From Epibacterium ulvae (GTDB lineage Bacteria; Pseudomonadota; Alphaproteobacteria; Rhodobacterales; Rhodobacteraceae): 64,000 nucleotides of DNA. The stretch's first letter is position 1; each line of letters begins with the position of its first letter. Of the stretch, positions 17,365 through 24,846 are shown piece by piece. The notes under the pieces are model-generated. The model saw only the letters and a program-made list of their open reading frames with translations, made no database searches and was not told the origin of the DNA. The position numbers and the translations under genes are program-made. The stretch lies in assembly GCF_018678075.1 (NCBI RefSeq), contig NZ_JAHHIR010000039.1:1-64000 (forward strand), given 5' to 3'.

Positions 17365-17389
17365 CCCCGATTTCGGGGTGCGGATTATA
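17365..17389 (-). promoter_or_regulatory. Probable repA promoter and autoregulatory operator
   Basis: On the minus strand a perfect TATAAT (17384-17389) is followed by an inverted repeat CCCCGA-TT-TCGGGG (17365-17378), just before the repA start codons. The arms TCGGGG equal the core of the three iterons at 17495-17560. In many iteron plasmids RepA dimers repress repA at an inverted half-iteron while monomers bind the direct iterons, so this is a good operator candidate. No good -35 hexamer is seen. Confidence 0.6.
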
Positions 17390-17476
17390 CTGCTCTGGTC
17401 TCCCCTGTTTGGCCTGGTTTGAGGTCCTGAAACGGGGCGACTCGTTTTCGTGGTTTTGATTACACCCACCCTAGAG

Positions 17477-17560
17477 TTATCCACATGCGCTCGCAACGGG
17501 GGTTTGGAATCGCTTTATCGGGGGATCGGAGTCATTTGATCGGGGTTTCAGAGTCACTCG
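17477..17560 (+). other. Origin of replication: DnaA box and three 22-bp iterons
   Basis: TTATCCACA at 17477-17485 is a perfect DnaA box. It is followed by three contiguous 22-base direct repeats at 17495-17516, 17517-17538 and 17539-17560, each starting with A(A/T)CGGGG and sharing (A/G)(A/G)TC near the middle. A weaker related sequence (aacggggcgactcg) is at 17431-17444. An AT-rich stretch (about 17585-17660) lies just beyond and is a natural unwinding region. The position between divergent repA and parA fits an iteron-type oriV. Repeat spacing is observed; function is inferred. Confidence 0.75.
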
Positions 17561-17876
17561 GCGACGGAATTTGCACCCCATCCCCCTATAAAAAAGGGCT
17601 TTGCAGGGAGATTAGGACTCCTGTAACTAATATATAACTCAAAATTAACAGGGGATTTTTTTTCACACCCCTGCAACACCCCCCAAATCTCATGCCGCAA
17701 CTGCCGGATTTGCTTAGAAAATCTGCAAGGTGGTGCGATATATCTTTCATGTAGCGCGTTTTGTGGTATTCTGCCAAAAACACCGCACATGGACCAGGGA
17801 GCCCCCTACGGATCCACGCGCGCCAAAGAGCACACAGACCAGAGCAGTCGCCATCCGCATGAGGCTTTGAACGCAA

Positions 17877-19301
17877 ATGGCCAAAGATATCCACAAGACC
17901 CGCAGCGCGCCAAAAGACGCCGACCTGCCCCCCTATTTCAACATCGACCCCGATGCCGCCCTTGCGGATCTGGATCAGCCTACCTCCACCGAAGGCTTTG
18001 CTGAGATCGCCGAGGCCTGCGGGCGCGGGCGCACTGATCTGGCCAGTCGCGGCATGAATGAGGACGGCCAGAAAGAGCTGCGCCTGTTCTCCACCTGGGA
18101 GATCACCCGCTATGTGATACCCGTCGCCCAGGCCCATTTCCGCCGCGTGCTGAAACAGAACCCCGACCTGCCCCAGGGCCGGGTGGAGACCGAAGGTGGC
18201 GCCAAATGGTTCACCCTGGATGAGGTGCTTACCTTGCGCGCCTTCTTTGGCGCCCAGGGCTCCAAGGCCAAGGATTACACCCCCTACCGTCCCGAAGGCC
18301 TGCCGGCCAAAATGGTGGCTGTTGCCAATTTCAAAGGCGGTGTTGGCAAGACCTCTACCGCGGCCCATCTGGCGATGTCGGCGGCCTTGGATGGTTACAA
18401 GGTGCTGGTGGTGGATCTGGACAGCCAGGGTTCGATGACCTCCATTTTCGGCGGCAAGGTGGACGACGAATGGCAAACCGCCTTTCCGCTGCTGGCGCGC
18501 CACTACGGCGAACATCTGCGCCAGGAAAACCAGCGCCGCATGGATCGCGGCGATCCGCCCCAGCCCCTGGACGAGGCGCTGACCGCGGCGATGGATATGA
18601 CCGCGCAAGACGTGATCCAGCCCACCCATTGGCCCAATATCGATCTGATCGGTGCTCAGCTGAATTTGTACTGGGCCGAGTTCCAGATCCCGGTCTGGCG
18701 CATGGCGGCCCGTTCGTGGAAGCTGTGGGATGCGCTGACCGACCGCTTGGAGGCCGACGGGGTCTTGGACCAATATGACGTGATCTTCATCGACACGCCG
18801 CCTGCCCTTGGCTACCTGACGATCAACGGGCTGTCGGCGGCGGATATCCTTCTGGTGCCCATGGGGGCGTCCTTCCTGGAGTTCGACAGTACGGGGCGGT
18901 TTTTCGATATGCTGCATTCCACCTTTGCCTCGATCGAGGAGGGGGAGAACCTTGCAGCGCGCGCGCTTGGCCGGCCCGAGATCGGCTTTGAATGGGATGC
19001 GGTGCGCACCGTTATCACCCGCTATGACGCCGCCCAACAGGGCGAGCTTGCCGCCTTGATGCAGGCCTATATGGGGCGGGTGCTGAGCCCCCATAAACAG
19101 GATTACACCGCCCTCATCGGTCAGGCCGGTGAGCAGGTGTCGGGCATCTACGAGGCGGATTATCGCGATTTCAACCGCGAGACCTATGCCCGGGGCCGGG
19201 AAACCTTTGATGCTACTTATGCCGCCTTCAAACGGCTGTTGCTGGGGGTTTGGCGACGCGATGCGTTGCAGGACGAGGCCGACCAGCGCGCGGCCCAGTA
19301 A
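17877..19301 (+). CDS. parA: Plasmid partition ATPase ParA
   Basis: 474 residues, the long (type Ia) form. An N-terminal region of about 145 residues includes a probable DNA-binding part (EITRYVIPVAQAHFRRVLK, WFTLDEVLTLR). The deviant Walker A KGGVGKTS is at 153-160, and later motifs are VLVVDLDSQGSMTS (A') and YDVIFIDTPPALGYL (Walker B), then ADILLVPMGASFLEFDSTGRF. ParA forms ATP-dependent patterns on the nucleoid that move ParB-parS complexes, and the long forms also repress their own promoter through the N-terminal part. It is followed by parB after 56 bases and ends the transcript with the terminator at 20562. Confidence 0.95.
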   Translation: MAKDIHKTRSAPKDADLPPYFNIDPDAALADLDQPTSTEGFAEIAEACGRGRTDLASRGMNEDGQKELRLFSTWEITRYVIPVAQAHFRRVLKQNPDLPQGRVETEGGAKWFTLDEVLTLRAFFGAQGSKAKDYTPYRPEGLPAKMVAVANFKGGVGKTSTAAHLAMSAALDGYKVLVVDLDSQGSMTSIFGGKVDDEWQTAFPLLARHYGEHLRQENQRRMDRGDPPQPLDEALTAAMDMTAQDVIQPTHWPNIDLIGAQLNLYWAEFQIPVWRMAARSWKLWDALTDRLEADGVLDQYDVIFIDTPPALGYLTINGLSAADILLVPMGASFLEFDSTGRFFDMLHSTFASIEEGENLAARALGRPEIGFEWDAVRTVITRYDAAQQGELAALMQAYMGRVLSPHKQDYTALIGQAGEQVSGIYEADYRDFNRETYARGRETFDATYAAFKRLLLGVWRRDALQDEADQRAAQ

Positions 19302-19357
19302 CGCCGCCCAAAGAATAATATGCCAGGGTGCACCGCCCCTGGACGAGGAGAGAGAGC

Positions 19358-20524
19358 ATGGCAAAACGCAAACGGCTGACGCCGGCCCAACCCACCTATC
19401 TGGCACCGACGCCGGATGCCAAACCCAGCCCCTCGCTGGCAGGCCCCTCGATTGGTGCCGCGCCCATTGCCCAGGTCGCCAGCGAAGCCTCCACCCATGC
19501 CGCCCTGCAGGAACTGTCGGGCGTGCTGGAAAACGCCCGCGCCAAAGGGTTGATGATCGCCGAGTTGGCGGTGGATGCCATCGACGCCTCGCATCTGGTG
19601 CGCGACCGGTTGGAACAAAACCCCGAAGAGATGGCCGCGCTTATGGCCTCCCTCAAGGCGCGCGGCCAGCAAACCCCGATCGAAGTGGTTGCGGTGGATC
19701 CCCGCGCGGATGGCACCACCCATGGTCTGATCTCTGGCTGGCGGCGCCTGACCGCCTTGCGCAGACTCTATCAAGAGACATCAGAGCCGCGCTTTGCCCA
19801 GGTTCTGGCCCGCGTCATTGAACCCGGCAGCGCCGAAGACGCCTATGTGGCGATGGTCGAAGAGAATGAGATCCGGGTCAATCTCTCCCATTATGAACGC
19901 GCCCGCATCGCCGTGCGCGCCCTGCATGAAGGGGTGTTTGCCAATCAGAAACTGGCGCTTCAGGGTCTGTTTGCCAATGCTACCCGTGCCCGACGCTCCA
20001 AGATCGGCAGCTTTGTCACCCTGGTCGAGGCGCTGGATGATATGCTGTTCTACCCCACCGCCATCACCGAACGTCTGGGCCTGTCCCTGGTGCGCGAGAT
20101 GGAGCTGGATGCAGGCTTTGCCGAGACCCTGCGCCAGGAGCTGGCCCTGACCGACCGCCCCACGGCGGAGGTTGAGGTTGAGGTCCTGATGCGCACCCTC
20201 GCCGCCGCTCAGGCCCCCGCGCCCGTGCCACCTGCCCCATCAGATGATGCCTCAAATCAGAGCCTAAATAAGCAAGCAGAGCCTGTCTCGAGCCCATCTG
20301 CCACCGCAGATTCCAGCGCGCCGGTGGCCAAACCACAACCCCGCCCCCGCGCCCGCAGCTTGTCGTCAACCATGGCACCGGGCGAACGGCTGATCCTTAA
20401 TGCCGGTCCCGGCCTGCGTCTGGGCTTTTCCCCGGATGAGAAAAAGATCGAGCTGATGGGCGATGGGGTCACCGATCAATTGATGGAAGATCTGCAGGAT
20501 TGGTTGCGCCGGCGACAGGGGTAA
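19358..20524 (+). CDS. parB: Plasmid partition protein ParB
   Basis: 388 residues from ATG 19358, preceded by GGAGAG. The ParB/Spo0J-type nuclease-like domain spans about residues 75-190 (HLVRDRLEQNPEEMAALMASLKARGQQTPIEVV, then GLISGWRRLTALRRLY and MVEENEIRVNLSHYERARIA). A helix-turn-helix centre follows, then an acidic and Pro/Ala-rich linker (about 290-335) and a C-terminal domain (GERLILNAGPGLRLGF) typical of the RepA-associated ParB of alphaproteobacterial plasmids. It binds parS; the palindrome at 20651-20670 just downstream is the likely site. Confidence 0.92.
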   Translation: MAKRKRLTPAQPTYLAPTPDAKPSPSLAGPSIGAAPIAQVASEASTHAALQELSGVLENARAKGLMIAELAVDAIDASHLVRDRLEQNPEEMAALMASLKARGQQTPIEVVAVDPRADGTTHGLISGWRRLTALRRLYQETSEPRFAQVLARVIEPGSAEDAYVAMVEENEIRVNLSHYERARIAVRALHEGVFANQKLALQGLFANATRARRSKIGSFVTLVEALDDMLFYPTAITERLGLSLVREMELDAGFAETLRQELALTDRPTAEVEVEVLMRTLAAAQAPAPVPPAPSDDASNQSLNKQAEPVSSPSATADSSAPVAKPQPRPRARSLSSTMAPGERLILNAGPGLRLGFSPDEKKIELMGDGVTDQLMEDLQDWLRRRQG

Positions 20525-20561
20525 TTGGGGCCTCTTTCATGGATCATTGCGCAAGAGAGAC

Positions 20562-20588
20562 GGGGTGCCTGGCGGCGCCCCTTTTTAT
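20562..20588 (+). terminator. Rho-independent terminator of parAB
   Basis: GGGGTGCC (20562-20569), TGGC loop, GGCGCCCC (20574-20581), then TTTTTATC. The 8-bp stem contains one G-U pair. It lies 38 bases after the parB stop. Confidence 0.9.
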
Positions 20589-20650
20589 CTCTAACACATG
20601 GGGGTCTCCGCGTCGCTGCGAAACACTTCACAACGCATGCGTAAAGTTGA

Positions 20651-20670
20651 ATGTTTCGCATGCGAAACAT
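20651..20670. other. Probable parS centromere site
   Basis: A perfect 20-base palindrome with core GTTTCGCATGCGAAAC, close in form to ParB sites (GTTTC-N-GAAAC). A second imperfect copy, GTTTCTCCCTGCGAAAC, is at 20740-20756 and a half site GCGAAAC at 20618-20624. All lie between the parAB terminator and the next gene, the classic parABS arrangement. Binding was not tested. Confidence 0.75.
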
Positions 20671-20802
20671 TTGGGGGCATGTCCTCCCCTGGCCTCTCAC
20701 AAATCGGCAAAGCAATTGACATTGGGCGGCGGCTCAGGTGTTTCTCCCTGCGAAACTCAGACGATAAAAACACGCGTGCCAATACGGCCAAGGAGCAGTT
20801 CG

Positions 20803-21816
20803 ATGACCCAATCCAATCCCGCCCCCCGGCGTCTTGTGGCTGTGGTGGTGACCTATAATCGCTTGGACAAGCTGAAGGTGACATTGGCGCGGCTGTTGGA
20901 CAGTCCGGAACAGGAACTGGCGGCGGTGGTTGTGGCCAACAATGCCTCGACGGATGGCACCACACAATGGCTGGCGACGTTGGATGAGCCGCGTTTGGAT
21001 ATTCTAAACAGCGCCCAAAACACCGGTGGTGCCGGTGGGTTTGAAATGGGTATGCGCCGCGCGATGGAACATCATAGCCCTGATTGGCTGGTGGTGATGG
21101 ATGATGATGGCCGCCCGGAACCCGGTGGTCTGGCGACGTTTCACGCCCTGCCTGCCCATCAGGAAGACGGTGGCAAGTGGGATGCGGTGGCGGCGGCGGT
21201 CTATTTTCCATCCGGTGAGATCTGCGAGATGAACCGCCCGTCCCGGAACCCGTTCTGGCACGCGCCCGAGTTCTTTCGCACCCTGTTCGGCGGCGGCCGG
21301 TCCGGGTTCCATATTCAACCGTCGGATTACGAGGGCGACGGGCTGCAGGTCGATGTGACCTCATTTGTGGGGTTTTTCATCTCAGCCCAATCGGTGCGCA
21401 AGATCGGCTATCCGGACCCTACCCTGTTTATCTATGGCGATGATGGGATTTATACGCTGGGGCTGACAAAATCCGGCGGGCGGATTGGCTTTGAGCCCGG
21501 CGTGCGGTTCGAACATGATCTGACTAGTTTTCAGGGCAACGTAGGTATTGAGAAAACCGCCGTGCAACGCGGACGACTGACGCCCTTGTGGAAGGTTTAT
21601 TACTACCACCGCAACTTGCTGCTGCTCTACCGGATGGCAGCGGGTATTTGGTTCTGGCCCGCGCTTTTGGCGGTAGTGCCCAAATGGATCTTGAAAAGCC
21701 GTCACTATGGAACGGACCGCGCCATCTTTATGCGTTTGCTACGCTGCGCCCTACGCGATGGCCTGTTGCGCCACCCCGGTCTGTCCCATGCCGAGGTTCT
21801 GGAGCGCAGCGAGTAA
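20803..21816 (+). CDS. GlfT1-like GT2 glycosyltransferase (putative galactofuranosyltransferase)
   Basis: 337 residues from ATG 20803, with AGGAG just upstream; longer in-frame starts would run through the parS region. A GT-A fold of family 2: VAVVVTYNRLDKLKVTL at the start, VVANNASTDGT, NTGGAGGFEMGM (73-84) and the metal-binding MDDDG (DDD at 100-102). NTGGAGGF with DDD is characteristic of GlfT1/rhamnosyl- and galactofuranosyl-transferases. The C-terminal YGDDGIYTLGLTKSGGRIGFEPGVRFEHD fits the catalytic acceptor region. A UDP-galactopyranose mutase gene (30176) and a GlfT2-like gene (24844) in the same cluster support Galf transfer. It is convergent with kpsM after only 9 bases. Confidence 0.8.
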   Translation: MTQSNPAPRRLVAVVVTYNRLDKLKVTLARLLDSPEQELAAVVVANNASTDGTTQWLATLDEPRLDILNSAQNTGGAGGFEMGMRRAMEHHSPDWLVVMDDDGRPEPGGLATFHALPAHQEDGGKWDAVAAAVYFPSGEICEMNRPSRNPFWHAPEFFRTLFGGGRSGFHIQPSDYEGDGLQVDVTSFVGFFISAQSVRKIGYPDPTLFIYGDDGIYTLGLTKSGGRIGFEPGVRFEHDLTSFQGNVGIEKTAVQRGRLTPLWKVYYYHRNLLLLYRMAAGIWFWPALLAVVPKWILKSRHYGTDRAIFMRLLRCALRDGLLRHPGLSHAEVLERSE

Positions 21817-21825
21817 AGGTGTTGC

Positions 21826-22650
21826 TTAACCGTTGATAATATCGCGGTGATAGCGGCCCATAAGTGTCAGCCCGAGGGTCAAAAGCATGAGCGCAACCGA
21901 CAACACATAGACCTCGCTCACATAAGCTGCGGTGTAGGTCGGATAAAACCCGGTGCGCATCAGGCCGACGATATGGACCAGTGGATTGTACCAGAGCAGT
22001 TCCTGCGCAACGGGCGACATCTCATCATAGAGAAAGAAAATTCCCGATGCGATGAACAATGGACGGTTGAGGACACCCCAAATCAAGGCCCAGATCGGAA
22101 ACAGTCCCATCAAGACACAATTGACAGATCCCACACCCAATCCAAGGATCATCGCCAGCCCCATTGCCTGCAAGACCGGAGGCAGGTTCAATGTGGCGCG
22201 GCTGTCAATCAGGATAAGTATCGCACCCAATAGCAAGATGGTGTTCAAAACCCCGGTCAGACTGTTCAGAGTAAATCGCGCGAGCAAGGCATCCACCCAG
22301 GTCACGGCAGGAAATTTCAACAGCGGACGGGAAAACCTGATCGCAGCACTACAGGATTGGCTAACGGTTCCATAAAGATCAAAGGGCATATAGCCAGTGG
22401 CATAAAACAACAGGAAGCTGGTGCCGAGAGCCGGAGAGCGCAAAAACAGCGAAAATCCGAGGCTCAGGAATAGAATTGCGGCCAGGGGTTCGACGACATT
22501 CCACAGGTATCCCCCCGGTGTCCGGCTGTAGCGCGTTGACATCTCGCGCAACATCAGCGCCGCAATTGTGCGCAAAGAGGCAAATCGACGTGGGCTGCTG
22601 CGGACGGTCGCAAGGGGGCCTGGCTGTGGGATGTGGGATGTTTTGGTCAT
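21826..22650 (-). CDS. kpsM: KpsM-like ABC-2 transporter permease for capsule/O-antigen export
   Basis: 274 residues with about six hydrophobic helices and the ABC-2 family start LRTIAALMLREMSTRYSRTPGGYLWNVVEPLAAILFLSLGFSLFLRSP, diagnostic of KpsM/Wzm/RkpT permeases. It should pair with the KpsT-like ATPase (24146) to move lipid-linked polysaccharide across the inner membrane. Unlike the usual kpsMT order, it is divergent from kpsE and kpsT, so the three are expressed from a shared 128-base promoter region. It converges on the GlfT1-like gene with no terminator visible in the 9-base gap. Confidence 0.92.
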   Translation of the reverse strand: MTKTSHIPQPGPLATVRSSPRRFASLRTIAALMLREMSTRYSRTPGGYLWNVVEPLAAILFLSLGFSLFLRSPALGTSFLLFYATGYMPFDLYGTVSQSCSAAIRFSRPLLKFPAVTWVDALLARFTLNSLTGVLNTILLLGAILILIDSRATLNLPPVLQAMGLAMILGLGVGSVNCVLMGLFPIWALIWGVLNRPLFIASGIFFLYDEMSPVAQELLWYNPLVHIVGLMRTGFYPTYTAAYVSEVYVLSVALMLLTLGLTLMGRYHRDIING

Positions 22651-22778
22651 AAAAGCCTTTGGTTATAAACCCGTTGTGGACGATCACCTTACGCGCGATA
22701 CTATGGGCAATAGAAACGGTATTTACAAACAACTCTGAGGCAGGCGCCGAAACCGTGGCGTTAAAAGGACAGACAGCA

Positions 22779-24134
22779 ATGACACAGGATCACGCGGCCG
22801 TAGACTTCAAGACGGTTCCGCAGGGAACCGCTGAGGGCGGCCAGACGGCGCAACCCGGCGTGGCGCATGCTGAAACTGAAGGCACAGAGGCTCCGTTGAC
22901 CGTGACTGAGCAGCTGGCTGATGCAGAAAAGCGCGCTGCGGCAGCAGAACGGCGTGTGGGGCGGCTCAAGAGCAAACTGGCGGAGGCCAAACGCCCGCCG
23001 ATGGCGGAGTCGGCCAAAATGAAACGCCGCCACTGGGGACTGATGGCCAGTTTCCTGGTTCTGGTTCTCGCCCCTTTGGCCGCAGTGACGTTCTATCTGA
23101 CAACGATTGCCGAGGACCGCTATGCCTCTACGGCAGGCTTTGCAGTGCGTAGCCAGGAAAATTCCGGTGCAAATGAGCTGTTGGGCGGGCTGGCGCAATT
23201 GACGGGCGGCTCAACCGCATCTGACAGTGATATCCTGTATGAATATATCCAAAGCCAGGAGTTGGTCGAACAGGTCAATGCGGCGCTGGATCTGACGGAA
23301 CATTTTGGTCAACATTGGCCCACGGACTGGGCTTTTGCCTTGTGGCCCGAGCCGACGCTGGAAGACCTGACCTGGTATTGGCACCGGATTGTTGGCATCT
23401 CTTATGACAGCGGTTCTGGGCTGATGGAGGTTCATGTGACCGCCTATGACGCGGAGTTGGCCCAGTTGATCAATCGCACTATTGTGGAACTGAGCCAGAC
23501 CCGTATCAATGCGCTGAATGAACAGGCCCGCGAGGATTCCATGCGCTATGCGCGTGCCGATCTGGATGAGGCTCTGGAACGCTTGAAAGTAGCGCGTGAG
23601 GCACTGATCAAATTCCGTACCCGCACCCGAATTGTCGATCCTGAAACGGATATCCAGGGGCGTATGGGGGTGATGAACAATCTGCAGCAGCAGTTGGCCG
23701 AGGCCTTGATCGAGCTGGATCTGCTGCGCGGATCTTTGAACAATAATGATCCACGGATCACCACTGGGCAGAAACGCATTGATGTCATTCGCGAACGGAT
23801 CAATCTTGAACGCAACTCATTTGCCTCGGCTGAGACCACGGAAAATGGCGGCATCGGCGAAGATTACCCATCGTTGATTTCCGAATACGAACGCCTGAGT
23901 GTGGACCGGGAATATGCCGAACAAACCTACCGCGCAGCCCTGACAGCGCTTGAGGTGGCGCGCGATGACGCCACCCGTCAAAGCCGATATCTGGCGACAT
24001 ATATCAAACCCACCCAGGCCGAGGCCTCGGAATATCCACGCCGGCTCACCTTGATTGGCCTCGCGGGGCTGTTCTTGTTGTTGGGCTGGTCGATCCTGAC
24101 ACTGATCTACTATTCGATCCGCGATCGCAGATAA
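22779..24134 (+). CDS. kpsE: KpsE-like capsule export inner-membrane/periplasmic protein
   Basis: 451 residues; ATG 22779 follows AAAGGA. The cytosolic N-terminus contains an Ala/Glu-rich coiled coil (about 42-72), then a membrane helix (about 86-108), a Wzz-like domain (EDRYASTAGFAVRSQENSGANELLGGLAQLTGGS, DSDILYEYIQSQELVEQV), a long periplasmic coiled coil (about 245-400) and a C-terminal helix (LIGLAGLFLLLGWSILTLIYY). This is the KpsE/CtrB/BexC polysaccharide co-polymerase family, which bridges the ABC transporter to the outer-membrane channel. No KpsD is adjacent, so the Wza-like protein (7968) may take that place. It is followed by kpsT after 11 bases. Confidence 0.9.
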   Translation: MTQDHAAVDFKTVPQGTAEGGQTAQPGVAHAETEGTEAPLTVTEQLADAEKRAAAAERRVGRLKSKLAEAKRPPMAESAKMKRRHWGLMASFLVLVLAPLAAVTFYLTTIAEDRYASTAGFAVRSQENSGANELLGGLAQLTGGSTASDSDILYEYIQSQELVEQVNAALDLTEHFGQHWPTDWAFALWPEPTLEDLTWYWHRIVGISYDSGSGLMEVHVTAYDAELAQLINRTIVELSQTRINALNEQAREDSMRYARADLDEALERLKVAREALIKFRTRTRIVDPETDIQGRMGVMNNLQQQLAEALIELDLLRGSLNNNDPRITTGQKRIDVIRERINLERNSFASAETTENGGIGEDYPSLISEYERLSVDREYAEQTYRAALTALEVARDDATRQSRYLATYIKPTQAEASEYPRRLTLIGLAGLFLLLGWSILTLIYYSIRDRR

Positions 24135-24145
24135 TCGAGGCAGGC

Positions 24146-24799
24146 ATGATAAAGATCGAGAACCTGACCAAAAGCTTTCGGGTGACAGGGCACCGCAAGG
24201 TTGTGATCGACAATCTGTCGCTGACTTTGCCAACCGGAAAATCCCTAGCGCTTTTGGGGCGCAATGGGGCGGGGAAATCGACGTTATTGCAGATCATTGC
24301 AGGCACGTTGCACGCCGACAGTGGCCGGGTGTTAAGTGATGGTACGATCTCTTGGCCGGTGGGCTTGTCCTCATCCTTTCACCGGGATTTGACCGGGGTG
24401 GAAAACGTGCGCTTTGTGGCACGGATCTACGGCGTGGACACTGATCAACTGGTGGCTTTTGTGGAAGATTTCGCCGACCTTGGCCCATCATTCCATGCGC
24501 CCTTACGCAGTTATTCCAGCGGGATGCGGTCGCGGCTCACTTTTGGAACGTCTATGGGGATCAAATTTGATACCTATCTGGTCGATGAGGTGACAGCCGT
24601 GGGCGATCGGTCATTTAAAAATAAGAGCCGCGCGCTTTTTAAGGAACGGATGGGAAACGCGAGCGCGATTATGGTTAACCACTCCATGGGGCAGATCCGT
24701 CAGTTCTGTAATGCCGGCGTGGTGCTGGAAGCCGGGAAGGCCGAGTATTTTGAGGATCTCGAAGAGGCGATTGCCTTGCACGAAGAGCTCCTGTCCTAG
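24146..24799 (+). CDS. kpsT: KpsT-like ATP-binding subunit of the polysaccharide ABC exporter
   Basis: 217 residues. Walker A is GRNGAGKST at 38-46, the ABC signature is YSSGMRSRLTFG, and Walker B is TYLVDEVTAVGD, all intact. The Q-loop area is replaced by the KpsT-type GTISWPVGLSSSFHRDLTGVENV, a feature of the capsule/O-antigen exporter ATPases without a C-terminal carbohydrate-binding domain. It powers the KpsM-like permease (21826). It is in operon with kpsE (11-base gap) and followed by a convergent hairpin at 24818-24846. Confidence 0.95.
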   Translation: MIKIENLTKSFRVTGHRKVVIDNLSLTLPTGKSLALLGRNGAGKSTLLQIIAGTLHADSGRVLSDGTISWPVGLSSSFHRDLTGVENVRFVARIYGVDTDQLVAFVEDFADLGPSFHAPLRSYSSGMRSRLTFGTSMGIKFDTYLVDEVTAVGDRSFKNKSRALFKERMGNASAIMVNHSMGQIRQFCNAGVVLEAGKAEYFEDLEEAIALHEELLS

Positions 24800-24817
24800 G
24801 TGAAATCCGCTAATTAG

Positions 24818-24846
24818 GCTCTGTTTCACCGCCAAACAGAGCTTTA
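24818..24846. terminator. Convergent terminator between kpsT and the GlfT2-like gene
   Basis: GCTCTGTTT (24819-24827) and AAACAGAGC (24834-24842) form a 9-bp stem with a 6-base loop, followed by TTTATT on the plus strand. It sits exactly in the 44-base convergent gap, with the GlfT2-like stop codon at its edge. Confidence 0.75.

Noticed and set aside
17586-19406. A 606-codon open frame on the minus strand opposite parA
   Set aside because: It is the antisense shadow of parA, which has all ParA motifs; the reverse frame shows no recognisable domain and stays open because of GC-rich codons.
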